From: Afipia sp. P52-10
Lineage (GTDB): Bacteria > Pseudomonadota > Alphaproteobacteria > Rhizobiales > Xanthobacteraceae
DNA: 64,000 nt
NCBI RefSeq assembly: GCF_000516555.1
Contig: NZ_AZSJ01000007.1
Span: 1,041,836 to 1,105,835, forward strand
Reading direction: 5' to 3'
Made by a program: the position numbers and the translations under genes. Below, piece after piece: positions 45,971-55,779 of this stretch. Each line of letters starts with the position of its first letter. Position 1 is the stretch's first letter. The notes below the pieces were generated by a model that made no database searches, was not told the DNA's origin, and saw only the letters and a list, made by a program, of their open reading frames with translations.

Positions 45971-46588
45971 TCAGCGATAGCGATGCGGCCCGCGCTGCTG
46001 ACGATGGCCGTACTGATGCGGCGCGACCGAATAGCGCGGCGACTGATAATGATGGCGGTGGCCATAGCGGACTGACGAACGCGCCCCAACCGCACGCGGC
46101 GCATAGCCGTAGCGCGGCGCGTAAGAACGATGCGTCGCGTAACGGACACCGGAGCGATAGGCCCGGCGATAGCTATACACGACCGGTCCCGACACCGCAG
46201 GCATGCCGTGATAGTAGTGGTGCGACGGATGCGCGTACGGCCCGCCGGTGTAACCATAGTAGCCCTGCGAATAGCCGCTCCAGCCCGCCACCGCGCGCTG
46301 CTGATAGCTCGGCGCCGGCGCGAACAGGCCAGGCCCCGTATAGGTCGGCCCCCGGTCCACGTAGTAATATTGCGGCTGCGCGGCATAGTACCGGCGCTGT
46401 TCCGGAAGCCGTCCATAGTGCCAGCCGCCACCCCACGAACCGCAAGGGGAATAGACCGGCTGGGCGCAGCCCGAGTAACTGGGGCTGTAACCGTACGGCG
46501 CGCAGCCGCCACACCCTGCTGACGCCGGTGTAGATGTCGCAACCGCGGCCAGCGCCGCCGCTGCCAGACCCATCAGATAGTGACGCAT
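45971..46588 (-). CDS. Secreted Tyr/His/Gly-rich protein
   Basis: This 205-residue protein has a signal peptide MRHYLMGLAAAALAAVATST, cleaved after PASA, leaving Cys at the mature N-terminus region (GCGGC). The rest is low-complexity, rich in Tyr, His, Gly, Pro and Arg, with four cysteines close together. The start 46586-46588 follows AGGAGA. No enzyme domain is seen. Such proteins are common in Bradyrhizobium and may bind metal or cell wall; that is speculation. The strand is opposite to rlmB and the stop codons are adjacent. Confidence 0.75.
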   Translation of the reverse strand: MRHYLMGLAAAALAAVATSTPASAGCGGCAPYGYSPSYSGCAQPVYSPCGSWGGGWHYGRLPEQRRYYAAQPQYYYVDRGPTYTGPGLFAPAPSYQQRAVAGWSGYSQGYYGYTGGPYAHPSHHYYHGMPAVSGPVVYSYRRAYRSGVRYATHRSYAPRYGYAPRAVGARSSVRYGHRHHYQSPRYSVAPHQYGHRQQRGPHRYR

Positions 46589-46681
46589 CGTGTTCTCCTG
46601 TTCGTGACCCTTACGGGTCTTGTTGCTGCTTGACGCTTGGTTCGGCTTTTCTTGTGCCTGTTGGTCTGATCGCATCCCTCT

Positions 46682-47110
46682 TCAGCGCGAACGCCGGTAG
46701 CGGTCGCGGAAGTCCGGCGCGTAGATGATCGGCGGAGGCTCTGTCGGGATCGGCTCGAAACCACGCGGCGATTCCGTCCCCCAGGATCGCTCGAAGCGCT
46801 CGGCCTGCGGCAACCGGCGGGGCGGCGTGTTGATCTCGTAGCGCCCATAACCCGGGCGCCGACCAGTGCGTGGATAGTAATGCCCGGTGGGCGGCGGCGC
46901 GAAAACCGGCCAGCCATAATAGACCGTCGGCTGGATGCGAACGTCCTTGCCGAGCCCCCAATCGCCCTCCACCACTGCGAACGAGGCATCCATCCCATTG
47001 ATGACGATCGGCACGCCAGGACGCGAAGGAATCACGACCACCGGCCCGGTGTCGGCCATCGCCGTCACCGCCGTCACCATCAAGATCAATCCTGCAATCG
47101 TTGTCCGCAT
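46682..47110 (-). CDS. Secreted Pro/Tyr-rich hypothetical protein
   Basis: This 142-residue protein has a signal peptide (MRTTIAGLILMVTAVTAMA). The mature part begins DTGPVVVIPSRPGVPIVING and has a GDWGLGKDV segment, a PPPTGHYYPRTGR stretch and an Arg/Tyr-rich tail. It lies 93 nt upstream of the Tyr/His-rich protein on the same strand, probably as a pair. The ATG 47108-47110 is preferred to an upstream TTG because it opens into the signal peptide. No known family. Confidence 0.7.
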   Translation of the reverse strand: MRTTIAGLILMVTAVTAMADTGPVVVIPSRPGVPIVINGMDASFAVVEGDWGLGKDVRIQPTVYYGWPVFAPPPTGHYYPRTGRRPGYGRYEINTPPRRLPQAERFERSWGTESPRGFEPIPTEPPPIIYAPDFRDRYRRSR

Positions 47111-47400
47111 CGGTATGCCCAGAACTTGAGGCAACTGTAATTCAATAGGCACGGACAAGGGTTAAGGCTGCGCCGGAATGTGCCGGTAAGCCTAACGCGT
47201 AAGCATTGGGATCATTCAACTGTGCCGGCGCGCATACGGAGAATCGTTAACAACACGGGTATGGAACAACCGTGCGAGCCGCCGCCCTGCGGGAACGGCC
47301 AAAACACCGGCAAACACCCGCTGACACGGTCCATCCGGGCGGAATTTCATGAATGACGACCTTGTCGTAGCCGGGCGGCGCTGGTAGCTCTTGCCCCGTC

Positions 47401-47475
47401 GCCGGCTTAGCTCAGCGGTAGAGCAGCGGTTTTGTAAACCGAAGGTCGGGGGTTCAATCCCCTCAGCCGGCACCA
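47401..47475 (+). tRNA. trnT: tRNA-Thr (anticodon TGT)
   Basis: A 75-nt cloverleaf runs from GCCGGCTTAGCTC to AGCCGGCACCA. The anticodon loop TTTGTAA gives TGT. The acceptor stem is perfect; the lowest anticodon-stem pair is a G-A mismatch at the outer end. T-arm GTTCAATCC is present and CCA is encoded. Confidence 0.95.
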
Positions 47476-47706
47476 CCAGACATCACGATTGCAGATGATA
47501 GTGCGCACGTTGCATGTGCGCCGATTTTCAAGCGCAGCCGTTCCCTGGCGTAATGGCGAGCGGCGAACGCAACCGGGCCCATTCACACGATCGACCCGGC
47601 ATCCGACCAGGACCAACGGCTGTCTCCCGCTTCCAAGGCAAACGCCACGACGAACGTGGTCCGGCGAAACAGAGTGTCCGTGCCGAAAAGATGAAAGGCT
47701 GCGCGA

Positions 47707-47886
47707 TCAGAAAGCCCGGCGCTTCGCCATGACAGGGACCGGCATCCGCCGGTCCTCGATAAAAGCATGCACTGCGCCAGCGACAAAGGCGGCGAACAAG
47801 AAAGCAAACAAGGGCGCAACAAGGCCCCCGAGCAGCAAGGCCGCGGCCAAGACCATCAGAGCGACTGGGGAGAAGATACCGTTCAT
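47707..47886 (-). CDS. Small two-helix membrane protein
   Basis: This 59-residue hypothetical protein begins MNGIFSPVALMVLAAALLLG and has two closely spaced hydrophobic stretches (about 5-22 and 24-42) followed by a basic tail (EDRRMPVPVMAKRRAF). GGGAAA lies 7 nt before the ATG. A longer in-frame start at 48007 exists but lacks support. No family is recognised. Confidence 0.5.
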   Translation of the reverse strand: MNGIFSPVALMVLAAALLLGGLVAPLFAFLFAAFVAGAVHAFIEDRRMPVPVMAKRRAF

Positions 47887-48108
47887 TGCAGGTTTCCCAA
47901 CAAATGCGTTTGCGTTCTGAGCTGCGATGCCTGTCAGGCTCACCGATCCGTGCGGCGTAAGTTTGACAGGATCGCGAAAAATGCTGCCCACAAAACAGGC
48001 GTGTGACAATGTCGCAAACGGAAGCGGACTCGCTTTTCCACTAGAAGCAAATCACAATCGCAACCAGCAACGCCGGAACACACACGCGTTCGTTGGTACT
48101 CTGCCCAC

Positions 48109-49164
48109 TCAGCGAGCGATCACGAGACGGCCCTTCACCTGTCCTGCGCGCAACCGATCCAGCGCATCATTGACGCCATTGAACGAGACCGTCTCCACCG
48201 GCATCGGCTTCACCTTTCCGGCCTTGACCAGCGCGATCAGGTCTTTCAGCTCCTTGAGATTGCCGACATAGGAGCCGCGAACGGTGATCGCGCGCAGGAC
48301 CACGAGCGGAATCGACAAGGTGATGTCGCCGCCAAACAGGCCGACGACGACGTAGGTGCCTCCCTTGCGCAAGACGCCGGTCGCAAACTCCGCCGTCGCC
48401 TTCGCGCCGACGAAATCAACCGCGGCGCCAACGCCGCCGGGTTGTGCCTGCAGCGTCGCAACCGCTGCTGCATCGCGCGGGTCGACGGTGAGTTTCGCAC
48501 CATTGGCCATCGCCAACTCGCGCTTGCCGGGATCGATGTCGGCGACGGCGATGTTGCGGTAACCCAGAGCGTTCGCGATCTGTAGTCCGCTCAGTCCGAC
48601 GCCGCCGAGCCCCATGATCAGCAGCATATCCTTGTCCTTGTCGATGTCGACCTTACGCAAGGCGCTGTAGGCGGTGATGCCGGAGCAGGCGTAGGTCGCA
48701 GCCAGTGTCGGATCGATTCCGGACACGTCGATCAAATGCTTGGGATGCGGCACGAGGCATTTCTCGGCATAACCTCCCGCACGGTAAACTCCGAGCGACG
48801 ACGGCTTCGGGCAATAGTTCTCCTCGTCGCGCAGGCAGATGTCGCACGTTCCACAGCCAAGCCACGGATAAACCAGGAAGGTCTTGCCGATCTCGCTGTC
48901 GGCAATCGGCGCATCGGGGCCCTTGGCGATCAGCCGTCCCAGAACCTCATGGCCCATCACCACCGGCGTCGAAACGCCGCGATCGGCCAGACTCAGCGTC
49001 TTGCCGCCGCCGAGGTCATAGTAGCCGTCCTGAATGTGCAAATCGCTATGACAGACCCCGCATCGCGTGACCTCGACCACCACCTCGGTCCCGCGAGGTT
49101 GCGGATCGCTCAATTCGATCTGCTCGACCGGCTGGCAAAACATCTTCACCGCGTAAGCGCGCAT
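48109..49164 (-). CDS. Zinc-dependent alcohol dehydrogenase
   Basis: This 351-residue medium-chain dehydrogenase has catalytic zinc ligands C35 (GVCHSD), H72-E73 (GHE) and C160. The structural zinc site is C104, C107, C110 and C118. The Rossmann motif GLGGVG is at 185-190; an aspartate in VADID after the second strand favours NAD+. It probably acts on primary alcohols or aldehydes. GGAGG precedes the ATG. It stands alone. Confidence 0.92.
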   Translation of the reverse strand: MRAYAVKMFCQPVEQIELSDPQPRGTEVVVEVTRCGVCHSDLHIQDGYYDLGGGKTLSLADRGVSTPVVMGHEVLGRLIAKGPDAPIADSEIGKTFLVYPWLGCGTCDICLRDEENYCPKPSSLGVYRAGGYAEKCLVPHPKHLIDVSGIDPTLAATYACSGITAYSALRKVDIDKDKDMLLIMGLGGVGLSGLQIANALGYRNIAVADIDPGKRELAMANGAKLTVDPRDAAAVATLQAQPGGVGAAVDFVGAKATAEFATGVLRKGGTYVVVGLFGGDITLSIPLVVLRAITVRGSYVGNLKELKDLIALVKAGKVKPMPVETVSFNGVNDALDRLRAGQVKGRLVIAR

Positions 49165-49338
49165 ATCGCTCCTCCCTCACGTCCCTGTGCCCGGCTCTCG
49201 GACATGGCTGTCAATGCCATGAGGCCCGACGCGCTGGCCATGAGTCAAGCGAGGAACTCCGGGTGACACGCCGGCAGGTGCGCGGTGATAGATGGCATTG
49301 TCCCGGACGACGGGCGCGAAGATTTCCTCAGGCGCGGG

Positions 49339-51738
49339 TTACGCGACTTTGATCTGCCAGGTATCGCTCGCCTCTTTCGCCTTGAGCAGCACCTCCTCAT
49401 GCGTCAGGGCGTGGAAGCTCTCGATCGGAGCCGGTCGCGCGATCAGATAGCCCTGCGCTTCGTCGCAGGACTCTTCTTTCAGGAACTGAAGTTCAGCGGC
49501 GGTTTCGACGCCTTCGGCCGAAACCACGAGCCCGAGCCCGCGTCCAAGGTTGAGAACCGCACGCACGATGGCTGCCGCCTGCTCATTGGTGTCCACCGCG
49601 CTGATGAAGGAGCGGTCGATCTTGATCTTATCGAAGGGGAACGTCCGCAGGTTGGATAGCGAGGAATATCCCGTCCCGAAGTCATCCATGGCGATGCGGA
49701 TGCCGAGCGCCTTCAGGAGCCGCAGTGTCGTCAGCGCCCGGTTGAGATCTCGAATGAGTGCGGTCTCGGTGATTTCCAGTTCCAATTGCTGCGGCCGCAG
49801 GCCTGTCTGCAACAGGATATTGTGCAGTTCATGCGCGAAGTTCGGATTATAGAGTTGCACGGCCGAGACGTTGACGGCGATCGTCAATGCCTGCGGCCAG
49901 GCCGCAGCCGCGCGACACGCCGTGCGCAGAACCCAATCGCCGATTTCCAGGATGGTCCCGCTTTCCTCAGCGATGGGAATGAAAACCGTCGGGGAAATGT
50001 CTCCGCGGGTCGGGTGCTTCCACCGCAGCAGCACTTCGAAGCCGCTGAACGTGCCGTTCCTGATGTCGAACTGCGGTTGATAGGCCAGGTGCAATTCATT
50101 CCGCGCAAGGGCCTGGCGGAGATCGAAATCGAGCATCTGACGCTCACGCAGTTCGACCTGCATGTTCGACTCGAACAGATGGAAGGTGTTTCGACCATTC
50201 GCCTTGGCGCGATAGAGCGCGATATCCGCGTAGGTCAGCAGCGTTTCCCGGTCCTGCCCGTGCTGTGGATAGAGGGCGATGCCGATGCTGGTGGACACGC
50301 CTGCGGCTTCGTTGGCGTCACAAGCCGCGAGCAGAGCCTGCAGGATGGCTTTGGCGAGATCGACCGCGGCCTGTTCGTTCTTCAGCCCTGGCGCCAGAAC
50401 TGCGAACTCGTCGCCGCCAAGGCGCGCCATGATTTGGCGCCCCTTCAAGACAGCGGACACCCGGTCGGCGACCGTCTGAAGGACCTTGTCACCCGCCGCG
50501 TGGCCGAACAGGTCGTTGACCTCCTTGAAGCCATCCAGATCGAGGCACAGCACGGCAAGAGTCTCGCCCGCACACACTGTAGCGATGTCCTGATCCAGCC
50601 GCAGATTGAAATGGGCGCGGTTCGGCAAGGACGTCAGTCCGTCGTGCAGGGCCAAGAAACGAATATGCCGCTCGGCCTCCTTGCGTGCACGCAGGTCGCG
50701 GACGGCAATCACCCGATGCGGCCGCCCACCGAACTCGATCGGCCGCGGTATCAGTTCAACCGGGGTTTCCGATCCATCGACATGATGGACGACCGTTTCG
50801 ATCGACTGATCGCCGCCGGAGAGGATTTGCCCGCAAGCAGGTTCCGGCAAACAGCTCTCGAGCCGGACACCGAGGAGCTCCGACTGCGTCCGGCCGGTCA
50901 ACAGCGTGAAGCTCGTGTTGGCCGAAACCACCTCGTCGCCGTCGCAAACCAGAAGTCCCTCGACAGCCGCGTTGGCAAGATCGCGCATCAGGCCGATCTC
51001 ATGCTCGGCACGATGCCGACGGCGATCGAGCACGATTCCGGCCAAGGCGATCGCGATGATGAAGAGGCTCGCGAACGCAAGCGCGGCGGCAAGCCAGCCT
51101 GCCGGCAGCATCAGCTCGGAGATCGGGACTGTCGTGTCGGGGAGGATCGAGACCGCCCCCATCGCAGTGAAGTGATGGCTGCAGATGGCCAGCGTGAGCA
51201 GAAGGGCGCCGCTGATCTTCCAACGCTCCGCCTCACCATGCAGCCCAACCACGAGCGCCGCCGCGCCGAACGCAATGCCAACCACGATCGAGGCGACGAC
51301 AAGCGGCTGGTCCCACAGGATCATGCCCTGGACATCGAATGCCGCCATTCCCGTGTAATGCATCGCGGCAATGGCGATCGCGACCACCGCGCCACCGAGC
51401 GCCGGCCCGTAGCGCCAGTCCGCGATCAGCGCAACGGCGAATCCCAGGCAGGTGAGCAGTATCGCCGCGACCAGCGACAGGCTGGTCAGAACAGGATTGA
51501 AGCCGCTCGGGATGTTCGGCTCGTAAGCCAGCATCGCGACGAAATGGGTGGCCCAGATGCCGAACCCGGTCGACAGCGCGGAAACCACCAGCCAGAGCCA
51601 GCGCATCCGGCCGCGCGATTTGCGCGCATGACGCAGCAGCGTGATGGCGGCAAACGAGGCGACCGCGCAGATGATCGCAGCCAGGAGCACCAGCCGCAGA
51701 TCATGTGCCGTCGCGATGCAATTGTAGACCTTCAACAT
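49339..51738 (-). CDS. MHYT-PAS-GGDEF-EAL membrane protein (c-di-GMP enzyme)
   Basis: This 799-residue integral-membrane protein may both make and break cyclic di-GMP. The N-terminal MHYT sensor (about 1-240, seven helices) has three copper/gas-binding-type histidine motifs: ATHFVAM, AMHYTGM and SHHFTAM. A PAS domain follows (about 255-375). The GGDEF motif is intact (RLGGDEFAVL), the EAL motif reads EVL (FEVLLRW), and the other EAL-domain residues (DDFGTGYSSL, KIDRSFI) are present. The EVL variant is found in active members, so both functions remain possible. The ATG 51736-51738 has no strong ribosome-binding site. Confidence 0.92.
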   Translation of the reverse strand: MLKVYNCIATAHDLRLVLLAAIICAVASFAAITLLRHARKSRGRMRWLWLVVSALSTGFGIWATHFVAMLAYEPNIPSGFNPVLTSLSLVAAILLTCLGFAVALIADWRYGPALGGAVVAIAIAAMHYTGMAAFDVQGMILWDQPLVVASIVVGIAFGAAALVVGLHGEAERWKISGALLLTLAICSHHFTAMGAVSILPDTTVPISELMLPAGWLAAALAFASLFIIAIALAGIVLDRRRHRAEHEIGLMRDLANAAVEGLLVCDGDEVVSANTSFTLLTGRTQSELLGVRLESCLPEPACGQILSGGDQSIETVVHHVDGSETPVELIPRPIEFGGRPHRVIAVRDLRARKEAERHIRFLALHDGLTSLPNRAHFNLRLDQDIATVCAGETLAVLCLDLDGFKEVNDLFGHAAGDKVLQTVADRVSAVLKGRQIMARLGGDEFAVLAPGLKNEQAAVDLAKAILQALLAACDANEAAGVSTSIGIALYPQHGQDRETLLTYADIALYRAKANGRNTFHLFESNMQVELRERQMLDFDLRQALARNELHLAYQPQFDIRNGTFSGFEVLLRWKHPTRGDISPTVFIPIAEESGTILEIGDWVLRTACRAAAAWPQALTIAVNVSAVQLYNPNFAHELHNILLQTGLRPQQLELEITETALIRDLNRALTTLRLLKALGIRIAMDDFGTGYSSLSNLRTFPFDKIKIDRSFISAVDTNEQAAAIVRAVLNLGRGLGLVVSAEGVETAAELQFLKEESCDEAQGYLIARPAPIESFHALTHEEVLLKAKEASDTWQIKVA

Positions 51739-52258
51739 GGACGGAAGCCACAATGCGAGTGTCGATCGTCAACGTTAGACGCATCCGACGCTAAGATGCG
51801 TAAACATTGAAGATTAGCCGTCGATGGAGTTATTGCCTCCTTAAGCAGTTCCGCAGCATTTGCGAATGACGCGACTTATTCCACAAATTCGGTACTCCGC
51901 TCCGTCCTGCGACTCAGGTGTAGCGCGGATGCAATGCGCCGTCGGTATCGATATAAGGCCGATTTCGGCCAAACCGGTCGCCTTCTTCGAGGCTGCACCT
52001 CATCAGATCATCTTCATCCAACCATCATCGCGGCCGTCCAAAACGCTGGCGCGGAACACCGGATGATCAGATTCCCCGGCCGCCCATCCTCAAGCCAACT
52101 GGCGAACGGCAGCCGAACTCGTTTTGCGACCGCATGTTGGCAGCCGGCAGACGCCGCGATGCAGGCGCGGTTTGATTACGCCTTCGAGATAAGCGTTGCC
52201 TCGCACCGGAGCGCACGATAGTCATGCCGCGCTTTCGCAACGTGAGTAGCGGCCGGCC
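51739..52258. other. Intergenic region (no gene seen)
   Basis: Some 520 bases between the divergent MHYT and Dabb genes. It should hold two promoters; I find no confident match. A 95-codon plus frame (51934-52221) has no family signature or ribosome-binding site. Confidence 0.5.
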
Positions 52259-52579
52259 ATGATTCGCCACATCGTCTTCTTCAGCGCCAAGGACAAAGCC
52301 GAGATCAATCAAGTGATCGACGGCCTGTCGATCCTGACCGGCATCCCACACGCTCGTAAGCTGGAGGTTGCCCGCAACAAGAAGACGGACCAGCTCGGCA
52401 ACGATATCGACGCGGTGGTCTATGGGGAATTCGACGACGAAGCGGCGCTCGCTGCCTTCAAGGCACACGAACTCTATCATGAATCGATCCGCCGGGTGCG
52501 GCCGATCCGCGAGCTGCGGTTCGCAGCCGATTACGACACCGCGAAGGATATCCGTCAGACTGCCGTAAAGGCCGACTAG
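52259..52579 (+). CDS. Dabb (stress-responsive A/B barrel) family protein
   Basis: This 106-residue ferredoxin-like dimeric barrel protein begins MIRHIVFFSAKDKAEINQVI, the family start, and has the KLEVARNKKTDQLGNDIDAV and HELYHESIRRVRP segments. Members act in stress response or as small cyclases; here the role is unknown. The gene stands alone. Confidence 0.85.
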   Translation: MIRHIVFFSAKDKAEINQVIDGLSILTGIPHARKLEVARNKKTDQLGNDIDAVVYGEFDDEAALAAFKAHELYHESIRRVRPIRELRFAADYDTAKDIRQTAVKAD

Positions 52580-52702
52580 ACACGCTGCCGATGGCCGGAG
52601 CCGGTTCGGCATCGATCCCGCCCGCGCCCTGGTCCACCATCCCAAGCATGCACAGGGAAATCCGATCCAGCGGCGCTGGACCGGATTGCTCCTCATCGTT
52701 CG

Positions 52703-53893
52703 CTAGCTTGCGTACAGACCGCTGATGATCGGCAGTCGGGCGGCGCGCAGCGCCGGAAACAGGCCGCCGATCAGCCCGACGATCAGCGCTAGCGCAACAC
52801 CCTGAACCATCAGCGCCGGGCTGAGCTTGAAGTCGAACACGACCTGCGTGAAATTGCCACCGAGGGTCGAAGCGGTGACGCCATCGAAGATCAGGTAGGT
52901 CGCAGCCGCACCCAAGAGACCACCGACCGCAGCCAGCAGCAGCGACTCCGCAAGCGTCCCGACAAACGCCGGAAATCCGCCGAAGCCGATCGCCCGCAAA
53001 GTCGCGATCTCCGTCGCACGCGCCGCGACCGACGAATACATCGTGTTTAGCGCACCGGCGAGCGCACCGAAGGCCATCGCGATCGCCAGCGGCCAGCCGA
53101 GCTTCTGAATCAGGTCGGAGGTTTGCGATGCCTGTTCGGCGAAGTAGGCCGCTTCCGACTTGACGTCCAACTTCAGCCGCGGATCGTTGTCACTGTAACT
53201 CTTGAGTTCGTTCAGCGCCGCAGGGCTCGTCAGCCGCGCGCGCACGGTCTGAAAGATGTTGTTGCGATTGAACAGGCTCTGCACCACCGGCAGGTCCGCC
53301 CAGATCTCCGATTCGAACACGCTGCCGCCCGCGTCGAACACACCGACCACGGTCCACCGCGTCGTCCCGAACGACACCGTGTCGCCGAGTTCGAAGCCTT
53401 CGAACTCCCGCTGCAACGACTTGCCGACCACGATCTCGTTGCTGCCGCTGTGGAACATGCGGCCCTGCGCCATGGTCACGCCCTTGCGCAACGCTGCGCC
53501 CTGCTCGCCGATACCGCGCAACGGGAGATTGGCCTTGGTCTTGGTGGAACGCTTGATCCCATCGACCACGAGATAAAGCTCCGACGAGATCAATGGCTTG
53601 CCGTCGGTGCCACGGGCGATGCCCGGTCCATCCTCGATCAGACGCATCTGATCGCGGGTTACCGTGCTGTTGATCTCGGCTTGCGAACCCGCGCGCAGGA
53701 TGATGGCGATATCGTCGGCACCGGAGCCGGCGATAGTGCGCTGGAAACCATTGGCCATCGCCAGGAACGCGAGCAGCACCACGACCACGAGCGCAATCGC
53801 GATCACCGTCGACAATGACAACCAGCGCCGCTGCGGGATGCTCCTGAGGTTGATGGAGGTGACCGCCGCCACCTGACGCCAAAGCGAGCCCAT
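52703..53893 (-). CDS. ABC transporter permease (MacB/FtsX type)
   Basis: This 396-residue inner-membrane permease has an N-terminal helix (about 25-45), a large periplasmic domain and three C-terminal helices, the FtsX/MacB layout. The conserved RATEIATLRAIGFGG cytoplasmic segment lies before helix 3. It follows the other permease gene by 3 nt. Two non-identical permeases make the complex a heterodimer in all likelihood. Confidence 0.9.
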   Translation of the reverse strand: MGSLWRQVAAVTSINLRSIPQRRWLSLSTVIAIALVVVVLLAFLAMANGFQRTIAGSGADDIAIILRAGSQAEINSTVTRDQMRLIEDGPGIARGTDGKPLISSELYLVVDGIKRSTKTKANLPLRGIGEQGAALRKGVTMAQGRMFHSGSNEIVVGKSLQREFEGFELGDTVSFGTTRWTVVGVFDAGGSVFESEIWADLPVVQSLFNRNNIFQTVRARLTSPAALNELKSYSDNDPRLKLDVKSEAAYFAEQASQTSDLIQKLGWPLAIAMAFGALAGALNTMYSSVAARATEIATLRAIGFGGFPAFVGTLAESLLLAAVGGLLGAAATYLIFDGVTASTLGGNFTQVVFDFKLSPALMVQGVALALIVGLIGGLFPALRAARLPIISGLYAS

Positions 53894-53896
53894 GAC

Positions 53897-55057
53897 TTAA
53901 CCTCTTCCGAGCGCGGCGGCGATCTGCAGCCGCATGGCGTTGATGGCGGGAATCATGCCGGTGATCAGGCCGAGCGCGATCATCAGGCCAAGCCCTTGCA
54001 GGACGATGTCCCAAGACACCGAGAACGCAGGCGCGACATTCTGAAGGCTGGTGCGCAGGGCCATGGTCGCTAGCCAGGCAAGCACGAGCCCTGGTATACC
54101 GCCGAGCAAGGCCAGCAGGATGGATTCGCCGAGCACCATGCGCAGGATGCGCGGACCGGAGAAGCCGAGCGTCTTCAAGACGCCGATCTCGCGAGTCCGT
54201 TCGCGAATCGACAGCGCCATGGTGTTGCCGACGATCATCAGAATGGTGACGAACGCGGCCCCCACCACCAACGTCACGATCAGCGCGATGTTGCCGAACT
54301 GCGCGGCGAACGCCTTGCCGAACGCCTTCTCGGTGTCGGTCGATGTCTCCGCGCTGGAGTTGGCAAACATCGCATCGATCGCCTTGGCGACGCGATCATT
54401 GTTCTCAGGCGCCGTGGTCTGCAGGATCATCCAGCCGATCGTGTCCTTGCCGAACGATCGGGTTTCGTCGAAGTAATTGTATTGGAACAACAGGAAGTTG
54501 GTATCGACGTGCTCGGCCTTGCCCTTGACGATGCCGGCAATGGTGAAGTCCCAGGTCTGTCCGCCGCTCCGCTGGGAGAAGATGTTGCTCTTCAGCGGAA
54601 TGCGATCGCCGACCTTCCATCCCCATTTGCGCGCGAGCGCCTCACCGACCACGGCGCTGCTGCGGTCACGGATGAATGCCTGCAAGGCATCCGGCGCAAT
54701 ATCGAATTCGTTGCGGTAGACATCGAAATACGTCGCCGGCTCGATCGCCAGCGCGATGATGAAGTTCTTCGGCTCCTGATAATACCCGCCGAACCAGTTG
54801 GCGAAGGTAACCTGCCGCACTCCCTCCACCGCCCGCACCCGATTGAAATAGGCAATCGGCAGCGGCTGGGTGAAATTGATCTTGTTGACGGTGATCAGCC
54901 GATCGGCGGCAGCGCGATCCTCGCCCGCATTGAACGCGCGATAGAATCCGGCCAGCACGCCGAAGATCAGGAACGCGACCAGGATCGAGACGATCATCAG
55001 GATCGCGCGCAGCTTGCGGCGGAAGAGATTCTTCCGCACCAGGTCGAAGTCGTTCAC
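53897..55057 (-). CDS. ABC transporter permease (MacB/FtsX type)
   Basis: This 386-residue FtsX/MacB-type permease starts MNDFDLVRKNLFRRKLRAIL with the typical N-terminal basic elbow and first helix. The periplasmic domain spans about 45-255, and the mechanotransmission segment reads RTREIGVLKTLGFSG before the last helices. It overlaps the ATPase gene by four bases, so the two are translationally coupled. Confidence 0.9.
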   Translation of the reverse strand: MNDFDLVRKNLFRRKLRAILMIVSILVAFLIFGVLAGFYRAFNAGEDRAAADRLITVNKINFTQPLPIAYFNRVRAVEGVRQVTFANWFGGYYQEPKNFIIALAIEPATYFDVYRNEFDIAPDALQAFIRDRSSAVVGEALARKWGWKVGDRIPLKSNIFSQRSGGQTWDFTIAGIVKGKAEHVDTNFLLFQYNYFDETRSFGKDTIGWMILQTTAPENNDRVAKAIDAMFANSSAETSTDTEKAFGKAFAAQFGNIALIVTLVVGAAFVTILMIVGNTMALSIRERTREIGVLKTLGFSGPRILRMVLGESILLALLGGIPGLVLAWLATMALRTSLQNVAPAFSVSWDIVLQGLGLMIALGLITGMIPAINAMRLQIAAALGRG

Positions 55058-55752
55058 GCGGCCAGCTCCCGTTCGACGAAACGGCCCTTGTCGAGGTGCA
55101 GCGTCCGCTGCGCGTATTGCGCGGCGGCCGGGTCGTGCGTCACCATGACGATGGTCTTGCCGAGTTCCTTGTTGAGCAATTGCAGGATCGACAGGATTTC
55201 GTCAGCGGAGGTGCGATCGAGGTCGCCGGTCGGCTCGTCGCAGAGCAGCAGGTTCGGATCGGAGACAATGGCGCGAGCGATGGCGACGCGCTGCTGCTGA
55301 CCGCCGGACATCTCGCGCGGACGGTGCTTGACGCGATCGGCAAGACCGACCACCGACAGCGCGGTATTGACGCGCGCGGCGCGGTCCTTGCCGCCGAGTT
55401 TGGTCAGCAGCAGCGGCAGCTCGACATTCTGCGCCGCCGTCAGCATCGGCATCAGGTTATAGAACTGGAAGATGAACCCGACGTTCCTCGCGCGCCATGC
55501 CGCAAGCTGGCCTTCGGACAACCCGTCGATCCGCTCGTCGGCGATGGTGATCTCGCCTTCATCGACATGATCGATGCCACCGAGCAAGTTCAGCAGCGTG
55601 GTCTTTCCCGAGCCCGATGGACCCATCACGGCGACGAAATCGCCGCGCGGGATCGTGAAGTCGAGATGATCGAAGATCGAGATCGTCTCCTTGCCTTTGG
55701 TGAAGCGCTTGCTCACGCCGGCAAGGCGAACCATCGGAGTTTCCGGTGTCAC
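55054..55752 (-). CDS. ABC transporter ATPase (LolD/MacB type)
   Basis: This 232-residue ATP-binding subunit has Walker A GPSGSGKTT, signature MSGGQQQR, Walker B LLLCDEPTGDLD and the H-loop (MVTHDP). It energises the two permeases. It lies between the adaptor gene (27 nt upstream) and permease gene in one operon. Confidence 0.93.
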   Translation of the reverse strand: MTPETPMVRLAGVSKRFTKGKETISIFDHLDFTIPRGDFVAVMGPSGSGKTTLLNLLGGIDHVDEGEITIADERIDGLSEGQLAAWRARNVGFIFQFYNLMPMLTAAQNVELPLLLTKLGGKDRAARVNTALSVVGLADRVKHRPREMSGGQQQRVAIARAIVSDPNLLLCDEPTGDLDRTSADEILSILQLLNKELGKTIVMVTHDPAAAQYAQRTLHLDKGRFVERELAA

Positions 55753-55779
55753 TTTAGTCTCTCCTCGGGTCGATTGGAG

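Noticed and set aside
45112-46533. 473-codon plus frame over rlmB and the Tyr-rich protein
   Set aside because: It overlaps two better supported genes in other frames and is low-complexity.
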